A DNA stretch of 64,000 nt. It comes from Falciphora oryzae (taxonomy: Eukaryota; Ascomycota; Sordariomycetes; Magnaporthales; Magnaporthaceae). The notes beneath the pieces were generated by a model that did not search any database, was not told the DNA's origin, and was given only the letters and a program-made list of their open reading frames with translations. A program made the position numbers and the translations under genes. The DNA lies in contig JNVV01000096.1 of the NCBI GenBank assembly GCA_000733355.1, forward strand, positions 6,503 through 70,502, written 5' to 3'. Below, one piece after another: positions 42,566 to 54,174 of the stretch. The number at the start of each line of letters is the position of its first letter. Within the stretch, counting starts at the first letter, position 1.

Positions 42566-44776
42566 ATTGTTACGTTAGGGTTTTAGCGCTTTACGTGCTT
42601 GTGTTTGGATTTCCAATCCTTTCCGTAAGGGACGGGTGCTCGTTTCGGTTTTGGCGCTGTTTCGGGCCGGTCCTATCGTACTACCCACTTTTTTTTCGTT
42701 TGTCCGTTTTGGGGGTAGGGCCTTTTTTTTCGTTTTTTATAGCCGAATTTTTGGAAACGGTCCGCTATTTTCGCTGTTATTTCGTTAATGCGCTACGTTA
42801 TCCCGGTTTTTTCCCATTTATTTTCCGTGTTTATAACCCTTTCGTTTAAATATAAGTCCAAAAGCGGCACGTGGGTTTCTGTTTTAAGGTGTGCTAGCGA
42901 GGTTGCTTTATAAGCTCCAACCACCATTTTAAAACATGCTTTTTGTTTTTTCGCCATTTTTTTAGCTGCGCCCCGGGGCCGACTTCGGGGTTCCGTTAGT
43001 AGGTGGTAGGCTGCCGCTTTATAAGCTAATGCATTACGGCATACGACCGCGTACAGTTGCTTCGCGCGTGCGAAGCTGCTTCCCTACGTTACCGCCACGA
43101 GTTTTGTTACCGCAAACTGCTGTTTTTTTTGTTTGCCTTTTGCTTGTTTGGTATGGGCGTTAAAGTTTAGCTTGTGGTTTAGCTAAACTCCCAGGAATTT
43201 CGCTGATAGCGTTGGTTGCATTTGTGTATTTCCGGTGCGGACCCGGGTCCGGTTTAAGGTTTTAATAAAATGGAGCAGTTCGGTTTTGGCCGCGTTGAAC
43301 GTTATTCCTGTCTTTTTTGCTTATATCTAGTACGTGTCCTAAGCCCGTTTTAGCAGCCGGGCCGTTTCCGCTGTGGTTCCCCCTACTGCTATGGGGTTGG
43401 TGTCGTTGGCGAAACCGACCACCGTTATCCCTAATATTTTTTCCAATTTGTTATAAAGCGACGCGATGTATAGGATAAATAGTATAGGTGAAAGTGGTAA
43501 GCTTTGTAGTATTTTTGCTGTTATTTGTATAGGCGTAAACGTATTTCCATCAAACCGGAGTCGGGCCGTCCTGCCTGTTAGCTAGTTTTTAATCCACCTG
43601 ACTGTTTTTGGTGGGAATTTTTGTTTTCGTAGGGTATCGAAAAGTTTGGTGTGGTTAACGTTATCGAATGCTTTTAATAGGTCGAGCTGTAGCAGCGAGG
43701 CTGTAACGCCGTGGTTCCACGCCGTTATTACGGTGTTTGTTATTTGTTTAATAGCGAGCTCGGTGTTGCGTTTCTTTTTATTGCCCATTTGCTTTTCCGG
43801 TAACAGTCCTTTTTTTTCCGTTTCGGTTGCGATCCGTATTCCTACGATCGCTTTTATAACTTTGGATATGGACGAAAGGAGTGCGATCGGTCGCCACCCT
43901 TTTGTTGTTTTTTTATTTTCCGTGTTTTTCCCCGGTTTGGGGAGCACTACCGTTAGTGCGTTTCGGAAGCGCTTTGGGAAGTATTCGAATTCGAAGCTGG
44001 CGTTAGCTATTTTGGATATAGCTTCCTAGTATGGTTCCTTGCACGCTTTTAATAGTCCGTTCGGTAGGTTATCCGCTCCCGGGGCTTTTTAATTCCGGGT
44101 TCTTTTTAAGGCCGCTAATATTTCGTTTCCTTTGGGGTCCATTCGGTGATTGATTGGGAATGGGTTAGTGAAGGTGTGATTTTTGAACGTGGTATCCCCG
44201 ACGTTTGTTAGGTCCGTTTCCGGGTTGGGGTAGAATTTGGCTGCTAGAATTGTGGCTTTGTTAGCGTGGGAGTTCGCTGGCTTTTGGTTTCCTTTTCCAG
44301 GCCGGTTTAGGTCCGGTAACCTGGTTGGGTCCCGTTTTTTGTAGCTCCGTAGTTTCGCCTATCGTTCGATGTTCCAAAAAACAGGCTTTAGATCCTATTC
44401 TTTTAACGCCTCCCTAATAAACTCCTTCCAGTATGCGTTGGAGGCCTTTTTTTTTCCCTAATAAAGGTTTTGTCGGTTGCTTTTAGTTTTTCGTAGCTTT
44501 TTTATGTTTTTAGCCGTGTGTGTGCGCGTTGGTACCGCCTCGTTTTTTTGGCTAGTTTCGTAAGCGTCGAGTTCTAGTACGGTGCTGGTTTGAAATTTGT
44601 TGTGGTTTTTCGTTTCGGTGCCAGCTCGTTAGCGATTTGGGTTAGTTGGTTTATTAGTGTATCCACCTGGTTGTTTATATCGTTTGGCGTTTTTATATCC
44701 TCGATTTCGATGTATTGTTTGGCTAGTTGCAGCGCTTTTTTTTTGTCGTTTTTAAGGTCGTATTAACCTTTTTCCA
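42566..44776 (-). pseudogene. LINE-I reverse transcriptase (ORF2)
   Basis: The open segment at 43582-43947 holds LPKPGKNTENKKTTKGWRP, RIATETEKKGLLPEKQMGN and LDLLKAFDNVNHTKLFDTL (first catalytic Asp intact). The second box is FAND at 43402-43413 instead of FADD. Downstream (43370-42570) are the thumb and a region with VPLLDLYLNERV. Stops occur at Trp and Gln positions. Gypsy D interrupts the frame upstream at 44777. Confidence 0.85.
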
Positions 44777-45071
44777 TGTAATAAGGGGTCAAAGACGGCT
44801 TGGAGAAAGAATCTCTAAATTGCAGATAATCTTTCTATGGGCTCAAAAGATGCTTGAGGAGGAAGGAATCTTTCGTGAAGGACATAGGAGATGGCAGGGT
44901 TTATATAGACCCTTTGTAATCCGTGCGAAGTATCGAGTACATGATTCACACTGCCTTCCGACCTTCACCGCTTAGCCTTAGGGCCGTTAACCGCCTATGC
45001 GGGTCTTCGACCCTCCGTGAGGCCGACTCGTGATGCTGACTAGTTAGGTCCACGGGTTCTTCCGTGTAACA
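44777..45071 (-). repeat. 3' LTR of element D
   Basis: 295 bp. The pol frame runs through the purine tract (45072-45087) and stops at 45040, about 32 bases inside this LTR. It belongs to the same subfamily as the solo LTR at 19366-19660. Confidence 0.93.
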
Positions 45072-46700
45072 CTATCCTCCTTTTCCTAGGGCGCGTTTCG
45101 AGACCTTCTGAGGCCCGCTTAAGGGATGCGGCCGTGCCTATGTCTTGTGGCACGCGGGGGTCCCTAGGCTTATCGGGGTTAAGCCGATAAAAAGCAATAA
45201 CGTGCTGCTTAAATCCGTCGGTATCGAAATGCTCCCAAGGTTCCCACGTCCAATCCTTTTTGCGTGGGTAATCCTCCCACTGGACAAAGTAACGAACTTT
45301 CCCGCTTGTATCCATGGAATCCATAATTTTCTCTACAACGAAATCTCCTATAACCGAAGGGGCCTCCCGCAATACCTAGTCAGGGTTAGGTCGTGCCTAA
45401 ATGCCAGAGCGGTAGGGTTCGATAAGGGATACGTGGAAAGCGTTATGGATTTTCTAGGTTTTAGGCAGGGCCAGTCGTACCGCCGTGGGAGAGATAACCT
45501 TAAGGATCCGGAAGGGCCCGAGCATTTTGGCATCGAGTTTTTTGGCGGGGCGACGGGTTTTTATGTGCCGGGCGTTTAACATAACGAACTGTCTTTCGGT
45601 AAGGACCGGCGAGGGGCTTCTCCTTTTGTCGGCCCAATGCTTCATTCGTTCCCGGGCTTTTTCGAGGTGTTGTTTGGCTTTTTCGTGCACCTGAGTTATC
45701 CAATGCCGGTAAAGTTGGCTTGCTGGATTGCGTACTCGTCCTAGGAAAGGGGGATTATTGGAAGCTGGGTGGTACCCGTAGTTGGCGAAAAAGGGAGTAA
45801 TGGAGGTACTTGCCGAAAATATATTATTATAGGCAAATTCCGCCGTAAGTAACAGCTTAACCCAGTTAATCATTTCGTAATTTACGAAAGACCTAAGGTA
45901 AGCCTCCAGGCTTTGGTTAAGCCTTTCGGTTTGTTTATCCGTTTAGGGATGGAAGGCAGTGCTCATTTTTGGCTTAATGCCTACTAAACGGAGGAAATCT
46001 TTCCACAAGTGGCTCGTAAATTTGGAATCTCTATCAGAGATAATATCCAAAGGCATACCGTACAATCGCTAGTATTCTTTGGCGAAGATGCGGATAAGGT
46101 TATCCGACTTTTTACCCTCGATTTTGAAGGAGACGAAATGCGCTATTTTAGTAAAAGGGTCTACCATTACCCAGATTGAATCGCATCCATCGCTTAAAAG
46201 GAGGTCCGTAATAAAGTCTATGGCCACCGTCTTCCAGGGCTGGTAATGCAGCTCCATAGGTTGTAGGGGTCCAAAGGGGGCATGCCTTAGGGCCTTATTA
46301 CGTTGGCACTCCAGGCATCCCCTTACGTATTCCCAGATTTTTGCCTCGATATTGGGCTACCAAAAGTGCTAAGTAATTAACTCGAGGGTTTTATCCATAC
46401 CTATATGTCCAGCGATTTTTATGTCATATTCGGACTCGAGGACTTCCTTTTGCAAGGCCTCCGTTAGCACCCACAATTTTTCCTTATAATAAAGGAGGCC
46501 ATCCTCAACTTTTTCACCCTTTTCGGGCTTTTGGAAGCGGCCTTGGTATTCGGAATCCGATATACCAGCTTGTTTAACTTTGTTAGTAAATTCCGTAACC
46601 CATTTTAGGACTGGAATACTGCAAAGCCGGCCTAGAGATAGGAGGAAAGAAGGTGTTCCTTGCGGCAAAGCTTCTTCCATGGGGTTATTTTTTTGTTTTT
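45040..46700 (-). pseudogene. pol: Integrase and chromodomain of element D
   Basis: Integrase blocks are HIGMDKTLELIT, AIDFITDLLLSDGCDSIWVM, a DRDS-like core region, INWVKLLLTAEFAYNNIFSA and MLNARHIKTRRPAKKLDAK. The chromodomain (45040-45372) reads GDFVVEKIMDSMDTSGKVRY then FVQWEDYPRKKDWTWEPWE and is intact, including the aromatic residues of the methyl-lysine cage. Chromodomains of this type target heterochromatin marks such as H3K9 methylation. Confidence 0.88.
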
Positions 46701-47270
46701 TTAGGGCCGAAATTTTTATTAGGAAGTGTTTTTTTTGCAGGATCGTCGTAATCGGCTGATCCTCACTCCCCCCTTTTTTAAGCTTGTGCTAGGGTAATTT
46801 CGACAGCATATCAGCCTTTTCATTTTGCTTTCTTAGCCGGTAGTTGATTATAAACCAATAACTAGCCAGTTGTTATGCCCATTTGGCTTGCCTTCGATTA
46901 AAAACTTTGGCCGTTAGGAAATATTCGAAGTTCCGGTAATCCGTATAAACCTCTATCCGGTGCTTTGCCCTTTCGAAGTAATGCTTCCACCTAGCGAAAC
47001 AATCGACGATTGCTAAAAGCTTTTTATCGTAAATTTCGTAGTTAATTTCGGCAAATGACATTTTGCGTAAATAAAAGGCAACGGGGTGCAGTTTGTTGGT
47101 TTCGGGGTCCTTTTGGGATAGTACCCCTCTAAAGGCAAAGTCCGAAGCGTCTACCTCGATTTGCGCCGGGAGAAACGGATCAAAATTCCGGAGTATCGGA
47201 AGCGAAACGAAAGCGACTTTAAAAGCCTCGAAGGCCTGGTCCATCTCGGGGGTCCATCGCTATTAGCTTT
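46701..47270 (-). pseudogene. pol: RNase H of element D
   Basis: The open segment at 46873-47244 carries AQIEVDASDFAFRGVLSQKD, HPVAFYLRKMSFAEINYEIY and VYTDYRNFEYFLTAKVF. The first catalytic Asp is kept. The domain end lies after a stop near 46873. Confidence 0.87.
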
Positions 47271-48060
47271 TAAGCAGGGCGTTGGCCGTCGTTATAGGCC
47301 TAACGATTCCGGAAAACCCTTTAATAAACCTCCTGTAAAAGTTGGCGAAGCCAATAAAGGATTGGGAATCCTTAAGGCACTTAGGAGCTTCCCATTACAC
47401 AATGGAGTCCACTTTATCCTTGGACATTGCAATGCCGTCGGGTCCTATCATGTAACTAAGGAATTCGACTTCGTGCACCCCCCAAACGCATTTGCGAGGG
47501 GCCACGGCCAAATTGTGCTTGGTAAAGCGGCGAAGCACCTCCTTTACCAAATCGTCGTGTTATTCCTTAGTTTCGGCGTATATCAGGAGGTCATCCAAAT
47601 ATACAAAGAGCCCGGCATCGATAAGGTTTATAAAAATATGGTTCATTATGCTTTGGAAGGTGGCGGGGGCGTTGATAAGGCCTATGGGCATAACCGTGAA
47701 TTCAAAAACTCCGTACTTGCAACGAAAAGCTGTAAACTATTCGTAGCCTTCTTTTATTCGAATTAGGTTAAACCCGGTTTTAAGGTCGATTTTCGTTTTC
47801 CATTTGGCATTCCGAAGTTGATTTTGGAGCTCCGTAATAAGCGGGATAGGGCACCGAATCGGAATCGTTTTGGCGTTTACGTCCCTGTAGTCGACCACCA
47901 CCCTTAAGGGATTAAGGGGGTCTTTCTTTTGTGCGAACATAAGGGGCGAACTGTTGGCAGTTTTGCATGGCCTAACCTTGCCGGTTCGCATATGCTTTCC
48001 CAGCCAAGGCTTTAAAACGTCCAGCTCCCTTTAGCTCATTTGGTATAGGGGGCTATGGGT
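47271..48060 (-). pseudogene. pol: Reverse transcriptase of element D
   Basis: It contains KVRPCKTANSSPLMFAQKKD, VVVDYRDVNAKTIPIRCPIP, KTKIDLKTGFNLIRIKEG and an intact YLDD box (47590-47601) followed by LLIYAETKE and then a stop. The plus-strand 201-residue frame over the same bases is a shadow. Confidence 0.9.
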
Positions 48061-48711
48061 TAATTGAGCTCCTTCCTTTAGGTGAATTTCGTGGTCCCAA
48101 GGCTGATGATCGGGAAAACGGGTAGCGGCCGCTTCCGTTATAATAGGAAGGAACTCTCTAAACTCCTCTGGTACCGATTCGAGGCCGTCCGAATCTGCTT
48201 TGGCTACTTCCTTAGGGGAAGGAATACCATGCCCGTACTTAATGGCCGCAATAACTGCGGGTTCGACCGTTTTCATATCCTCCCGAAGGCGTAAGCCTTT
48301 TAGGGGCCGTAAGTCCTGTGGCTTCCGGGCCCGGGGCTTGTTGCACTTCCGGCATTTGTCCGAATCCATACGGATATCCCGAAGGTCGCGATCTAATAAG
48401 CCCAACGGTAGGTGTTGCCTTTGCCATGCGAAAGGTAGGATAACGTCGCAATCTGGATCCGTAGGATTAACTTCGAACGTTTCCGTAAAATAGTGCGTTT
48501 TGTGCCGGAAGGTAACGTCAACCACTAGTTGCTTTCCGGCCCTTGGTTTGACCGCCCCTAAAAAGGTAGTTATAATGCGGGGAATAGCTTTGTCGACCAA
48601 ATGCCCTGGAAGCTGCTTGGCTATTTTGTCCGAAATAACCTTCGTATCGCTGCCTCCGTCCAAAAGGACCTGAACAGGTATCTCCTTCGATCCCCTCGCT
48701 CGTATATACAT
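48031..48711 (-). pseudogene. pol: Protease and linker of element D
   Basis: An open 226-residue stretch begins MYIRARGSKEIPVQVLLDGG; the catalytic DGGS (48649-48660) is intact. The linker contains CRKCNKPRARKPQDLRPLKG and continues to the RT start without a stop until about 48031. Confidence 0.85.
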
Positions 48712-48719
48712 GCGGAAGA

Positions 48720-51383
48720 TCGGCCTTACAAATTCCCTATCCGTTAAAGGCCTTCTGGTCCGGTTGGCAGCGATAGTCGATGGTTATCAACAGTCATCGT
48801 CCGATTCCGAGTTTGATAATTCAAAAATTCGTGTTTTGCTTAGGGCTTCCGAAACGAAGCCTGCAATTTTAGCCCTTTTAGCCTGTGGCTGTTCTTCCTA
48901 TTCGTCCGTCGCAAGGCGTTTAAGGATAGACTTAGCGCCAGCCGTCTTTGCCGGTGCAGGAGGGAGTTCTTTGCCGTTAATGTCCTTTTTAGCGTAGCAT
49001 TCCAACGTGTGGTGCCCTTCTTTTCCACAGCGCTAGCAATCGGCTTTAGCCAACTTTCGTACGTCGATATCGCGTTATTCGACCCCTTCGAGTGCCAGTT
49101 TAGTCGTAATCCAAACGTTACTTTTTTATTAGCAGCCTTATCGTTGGCCTTCTTTCCGGAACGAGAGCTTAAGGATGGACTTTGGCTTTTGTCCTTAAAG
49201 CCTTTGCTTTGGCGACGGCCCGCGTTCGAGCGCTCCGAAGTCGAAACGGGCTCGTTTTTTCCCTTATCCTTCGGGGTTAGCCCAGGGTTTTGGAACATAA
49301 CCTCGTAGATTTTGCCAGCCTCCTGGATTGCAGCAAGGAATTCTTCGTCCGTATTAAGGACTCCTCCGCAACGGGAATATACCAATTTGGTAATTTCCTT
49401 TAGAAGGGTGCGGGAAATGTGCTCCCTAAACATAACGCCGGACTATTGGACCGCTTCGTTAAGGTCAAAGAGCTTAGTAAAGTACTGAACGGTATCTCCT
49501 TTGTACTTAAGCTCCCGCATTTTTTTAGCGTTGCAGTAGTATTCGGTGGCGTCCCGGAAGCGTTCCTGTAGGGCCGCCGAATAGGCCCGCCAGTTGTTTT
49601 CGAACTACGCGCTTCGAAGGGACCGAAGGCGTTGATAGTGCCAAACTTGTGCGTTTTCCGTAAGTAAAAACCCAACCCAATTGATTTTAACTGTATCGTT
49701 AGGAAAGCTTTCAACGTAGGTTTCCATATAGGAAGTAACGCGAAGCCACCATAGCCTAAATTTAGCCAGGTCCTTGCCGTCGTAACTAGGGGGCTTATTA
49801 AGCTAAACTGGGTTAATAACGGCCGTAAGGATCGGACCACGCGGGCGAGCAGTTCCCTATTGGATAGCTTTAATGAGGTCCCGCAAATCGGGGTCCTTAA
49901 GGGTCCGTCTGTTATTTTTGGGGGCATCGTCGTCCAAGGAGGAGTCCGAGGGTTTTAAAGGTTTTAAAGGAATAGCAATATGCTCGGGGGTTTCGTTAAA
50001 TGGCCCCTAGGAAAGCCCTTAAAGAAGTTCTCCGAAGCTTCCGGAGTGCCTAGGACCTGCCGTTGCGGCTTTATACTATTGTTAGGCAGCGGAGGCAATA
50101 GCCCGAACTTATTACCGTCGGAGGTTATCGAACGATAGGGGGTCCTAAAGGTCCTAGCGTAATGATGCCGACGTTTTAAGCGCCGGTTGGGGTAGCGGTT
50201 TCTCCGTGGAAGGAACGGGTTCCCCCCTTTCTAAAGTGCTTTAACGTAAGCCCGGTGGAAGGGACGACCTTTGGAGGGCCGAAAGTACCGTAGCTAATTT
50301 AGGCCGCTTTCCTTATGCCGCAAATCGCCGACTTTCTCGTACGGCGTCCCTAACGAGTTGATGCGTTTGGGCCAATATGCGCCGTTCGGCATCAGTAAGG
50401 GCCTCGAGCGACACGTGCTCTTTGGTTAAGAGATCCTGGATTTGGGCATTTTTATCGACGGCCCAGTTAGTAATTCCCTTTTCGAAGGTGGAAAGTCGTG
50501 CTTATAGGTCTTGTAAGTGGTTTTATTGGGCCCGAGTAACGTCCCGGAGCTAAATTAGGGCCTCCGAACGGATTTGTTGCTCTTCGGCCAAAGTGGCGAC
50601 CGTGGCCCAAACTTGTTGTGCAAATGCCTAGCTTTCTCTGATAATCCGTTGCCGGAATGCCTTTTGTTAATCGGCGGAAGCGATTAGGCTTTCCTTGTAT
50701 AAGGAGACGACGGTATGGTACGCGTGGGTGATACGGTCGTAATAGGTTTTAATTTCGCGGATTTGTTCCCAATCGGCGAGGATTTCCTGGCTTACACCTC
50801 GGGATAAAGCCGAAATTGCTTCGTACGTATTAATGAATTCCCGCTGGATTTCGGTCATCTAGCCCGGGGGATTTTAAAGGCGTCCCACGGATATAAAGGC
50901 TTGTTGTTTGAAGGCTATGTTAAAAGGGGGTGCCGAATAAAGGATAAATGCCCCCTAATCGTCGAGCATAGGGGTATTTTAACGTTCTTCCAGTGCAGAC
51001 CGGGAAGGGCTTTCGGGGGCTTTTCCGGCCGCTTTCCCAGATTGGGCCGGCATAGTATCGGCAGGTATACCGGAATCGCTAGGCAAAAAAAGGGATTCCG
51101 TTAATTCCACGGCCGATATGCCAAAATCGCTTGGTAGGGAAGGAGATGTCGTTACAAACGAGATGAAGGGGTCCGGTTCCCTGTACTTTTGGATAGCGTA
51201 AAGTCCCAAAGGTATAAGGGAGATTTTCCGGCCTTTTTTAAAGTCCCGTGATTTCGCTAGGGCGATTGAGAGGGTAAAACGACCCTCCTGTATATTTTTT
51301 TCGCTTTCACCCGTTCGAAAACACCGGTAACAGTTAAAATGTTTGTGGTATGGCCTTAGGGTTTTATTCGCTAAAGAAGGCAA
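48720..51383 (-). pseudogene. gag: Gag of element D
   Basis: The N-terminal part (50979-51383, LANKTLRPYHKHFNCYRCF) and the coiled-coil part (50667-50858) match A and C closely. The capsid-like part (49400-49927: SYDGKDLAKF-like, WWLRVTSYMETYVESFPND, NWVGFLLTENAQVWHYQRL) is unlike A. The basic tail and zinc knuckle (about 48990-49040) match again. This layout suggests module exchange between elements. Stops break it at several places. Confidence 0.8.
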
Positions 51384-51482
51384 CAGTTGGGGCTTAGGGG
51401 TACCGACTAACAGGGCCTTTCCAAAGCTTAGGAGGAAAGATAGTGAGGCTTCCGTTAGGGGGTAGAGCGTAAAAAGATTATT

Positions 51483-51777
51483 TGTAACAAGGGGTTAAAA
51501 ACGGCTTAGAGAAAGAATCTTTAAATTGCAAATAATCTTTTTATGGGCTCAAGAGATGCTTGAGGAGGAAGGAATTTTTCGTAAAGGATATAGGAGATAG
51601 CAGGGTTTATATAAACCCTTTGTAATCCGTGCGAAGTATCGAGTACATGATTCACACTGCCTTCCGACCTTCACCGTTTAGCCTTAGGGCCGTTGACCGC
51701 CTATGCGGGTTTTCGACCCTCCGTGAGGCCGACTCGTGATGCTGACTAGTTAGGTCCACGGGTTTTTCCGTGTGACA
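51483..51777 (-). repeat. 5' LTR of element D
   Basis: 295 bp, TGTAACAAGG...TGTGACA on the plus strand, followed by TTCCA (51778-51782). It differs from the 3' LTR by transitions only, as far as I compared it by eye. Confidence 0.93.
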
Positions 51778-51782
51778 TTCCA

Positions 51783-52495
51783 TACCTATCCTTTTGCTTT
51801 CCTTTTGCGGAGCGGCTCCGCTCCGCAATCGATTGAAATCATTTGAAAATGGTGGTCCGACCCCCTTATTTCGTCGTCCTTGCCTTCGTATTTAACAGCT
51901 AAAGTATCAAATACCCACGCGTGGTTAATGGTGCTTTTTCGTTCGCTAAACCTTTTTTTTATTATTTCCCTGTAAAGCGTTGTTAGTTCGAGCCGTTACC
52001 GGTGCGCTAGCGCGAATAGTAGCTCGGATCTGGCGTTTTCCCGATTGTGCATATCCCATATTGGGTAGTGCATGTTAAAATCCCCTACTAATACGGCGTG
52101 GTTTTAAAGCGGTGTTGTTTCGATTTCGGTTAAGGGGGTATGCTATTTTTTTAGTATCCGGGGGTTTGGCGAATATATTGAGTAAATATCGATATTTCCT
52201 ATTGGGGTTTATAATGTGATTGCTGCCCAGTCATGTCCGTTCTGGCTTTTTTACGTTACCGGGTTTAGTCGTTAGTGGACGTATAATGCTGCGTTCGATT
52301 TTGTGCCTATTTGGTAGTATACCAGCTCGTAATTGCATCCGGCCGGTTTTTTCGGGTTTCCATACCAGTTTAGCTCCGGTTTTTGTATAGCTATTATATC
52401 GTATTCCTTTTTGCTAAAAAGCGGTATATTTCCTTTTCCGTTTCCTTTTTTTATATTCCAATATAGGATTGTTATTACCATAGGGATTTTGATAG
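51783..52495 (-). pseudogene. LINE-I endonuclease (ORF2 N-terminus)
   Basis: The frame starts near VITILYWNIKKGNGKG (52481) with YDIIAIQKPELNWYG and continues to a GDFN-type motif and an intact GSDHHF at about 51845-51870. The ORF is cut by gypsy D after RKRKAKG. One frame break occurs between about 52270 and 52110. Confidence 0.83.
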
Positions 52496-52559
52496 GCGTT
52501 TTTATGCGTCGAACGGGATTGTGCTATTTTTGATTAGTAGCGGTTCGGATGAGGGTGGC

Positions 52560-54174
52560 GTCTTTAACGGAGCCGGTGTTCGTTTTTATCCTCCGGTTGC
52601 TTTTGTTTGGATTTGTTCGTTTGCCGTAATTAAGGGTTGGGCTAGCCGGGAGCTCGTTTTGGGAGCGTAGTTTGTTGTAGGTGGCGGTCGTGTGGCGGTC
52701 CGGCCTTTGGGTGGCTGCGAGTTTTTGCGGAGTTTGCCGGGTCCTTAGCGACCGGGGGACCGGATTGGGGAGTTGTTATTTGTGTCCGAGTTTTGTTTGC
52801 GCCTTTTGCTAGGGCTCGGTGGTTTTTCGATGCCGAAAGGTATGCGCGTTTGGAAAATAGGGAAGGTGGTGGTGGCTTTTGTTTGTTTAGGGGCTAATCC
52901 TTCTAATATAAATCTTTTTAGCCGGTTTTGGTATGCTTTTTTCGCTTTCCCGATCGCCCGTTGCGCTACCTCGCAGCCCCGGTTAAACGCTGGGTGCGGT
53001 TCGCCGCAGTTTGCACATTTGGGTATGGCTTTGTTATATTGGGGGTGGGCGTCGCATTAACTTTTTCCTTTTTAGTATTGCGGTCCTCTGCAATGCGGGC
53101 AGCGGCCCGGTTTCCTGCAAAATTTTTATCGGTGCCCCCATTCGTAGCAGTTATAGCACTGGGTGGCTTTAGCGTTTGGTGTAAACGGCTTGCATTTAAA
53201 TAGTTCCGCCTATATTACCAGTCTTTGCTCGCAAGCTTGGTCCGCGGCGGTTGCGGACCCGATTCGTACTAGTACCATAGCGTATCCGTAGCGGGTGCGG
53301 GCTGGCCATACGTGCACTGATTTAACCTCCGCGTTTCGGTTTTCGGCGTTTAAGCTACGAGTGAGTTGGTTCAGGTCCTCCGGTAGTGTTGTTTGTTTTA
53401 CTCCTTTAATTACCACGTCGTATGTCCGTTCCCGGATCGTTGCCTGGTTTCCAAACACCTTTTTTACCCACTCGTCCCTTTTTTTATATTCGTTTGCGTT
53501 TGCGTAAAAGCATACTACCACGTTTCCGCTTTGGAGCCGCTTCGTTACCCGCACCGCCGTGCCGAGTTGGTTATTTAGTGCCCGCTGGGTGTCGATTTGC
53601 GATCGGTTTTTAATTGCTTCCGGGGCTTCTTTTACAGCCACGATTATTTCGCGTTCGACTTTTAACGGTATAAATCGCGGGGGGGGGGATGCGTCGTGTT
53701 CGGGTACTATTGTCGCGTTCGGTTCGGCGCGTTTCCGTCCGGTGCCAGGGCCGGTAGGTCCGTGGCGAGGGCAGAAGCGTAGGACTTTCTGGTATTAATT
53801 AGTGCATTTTTAACCTCTGTAAGTATTTCTGCTTTCAATTCCTATAGTGTCGCTTTGGTTACCGGTCCGTCCTTGGTGGCGTCGCGCTTGCGAGCCGTTT
53901 CCGCGTCGACCTTTAGCTTCGTCAGTTCCGACACCAGTTGCAGGATTTCCAGCAACTTTCTACTAATTACAAAGGGCTTTAGCTTGTTAATGATTTCGTT
54001 TTCTTTTTCCTCCTAACGTCCGCGCGCCGGTTTCTTGTCGGTGTCGGCATTCCCTCGCGCGTCCGGAAGCGCGTTGGGGGGATCCACCGTCGAGGCGTGT
54101 CGATTGGCCGCGAGCCCGGAATCGACTTCCATCGATTTTAGGCCCGCGCCGTCGGCGCGCACCCGATGCGGCAT
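52560..54174 (-). pseudogene. LINE-I ORF1 (nucleic-acid-binding protein)
   Basis: A plausible start is ATG at 54174 (MPHRVRADGAG). A coiled-coil-like stretch (EILQLVSELTKLKVDAETAR) is followed by a central domain (MAVKEAPEAIKNRSQIDTQR, open at 53210-53641) and zinc knuckles CYNCYEWGHR, CRKPGRCPHC and CANCGEPHPAFNRGC (about 53190-52960). A run of G near 53677 is longer than in LINE-O and shifts the frame. ORF1 proteins of this type coat the LINE RNA. Confidence 0.82.

Larger units (their letters stand above)
44777..51777 (-). mobile_element. Ty3/gypsy chromodomain retrotransposon D (best preserved)
   Basis: 295-bp LTRs (44777-45071, 51483-51777) with a TTCCA duplication (44772-44776, 51778-51782) inside LINE-I. 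The 7001-bp element contains Gag, protease, RT, RNase H, integrase and chromodomain. Pol is nearly the same as in A and C, but the LTR and the Gag capsid differ. Protease DGGS and RT YLDD are intact, yet Trp/Gln stops remain in every domain. Confidence 0.95.

Noticed and set aside
47161..47766. 201-residue plus-strand ORF
   Set aside because: Exact shadow of the reverse transcriptase of element D on the minus strand, with no start context or homology of its own.
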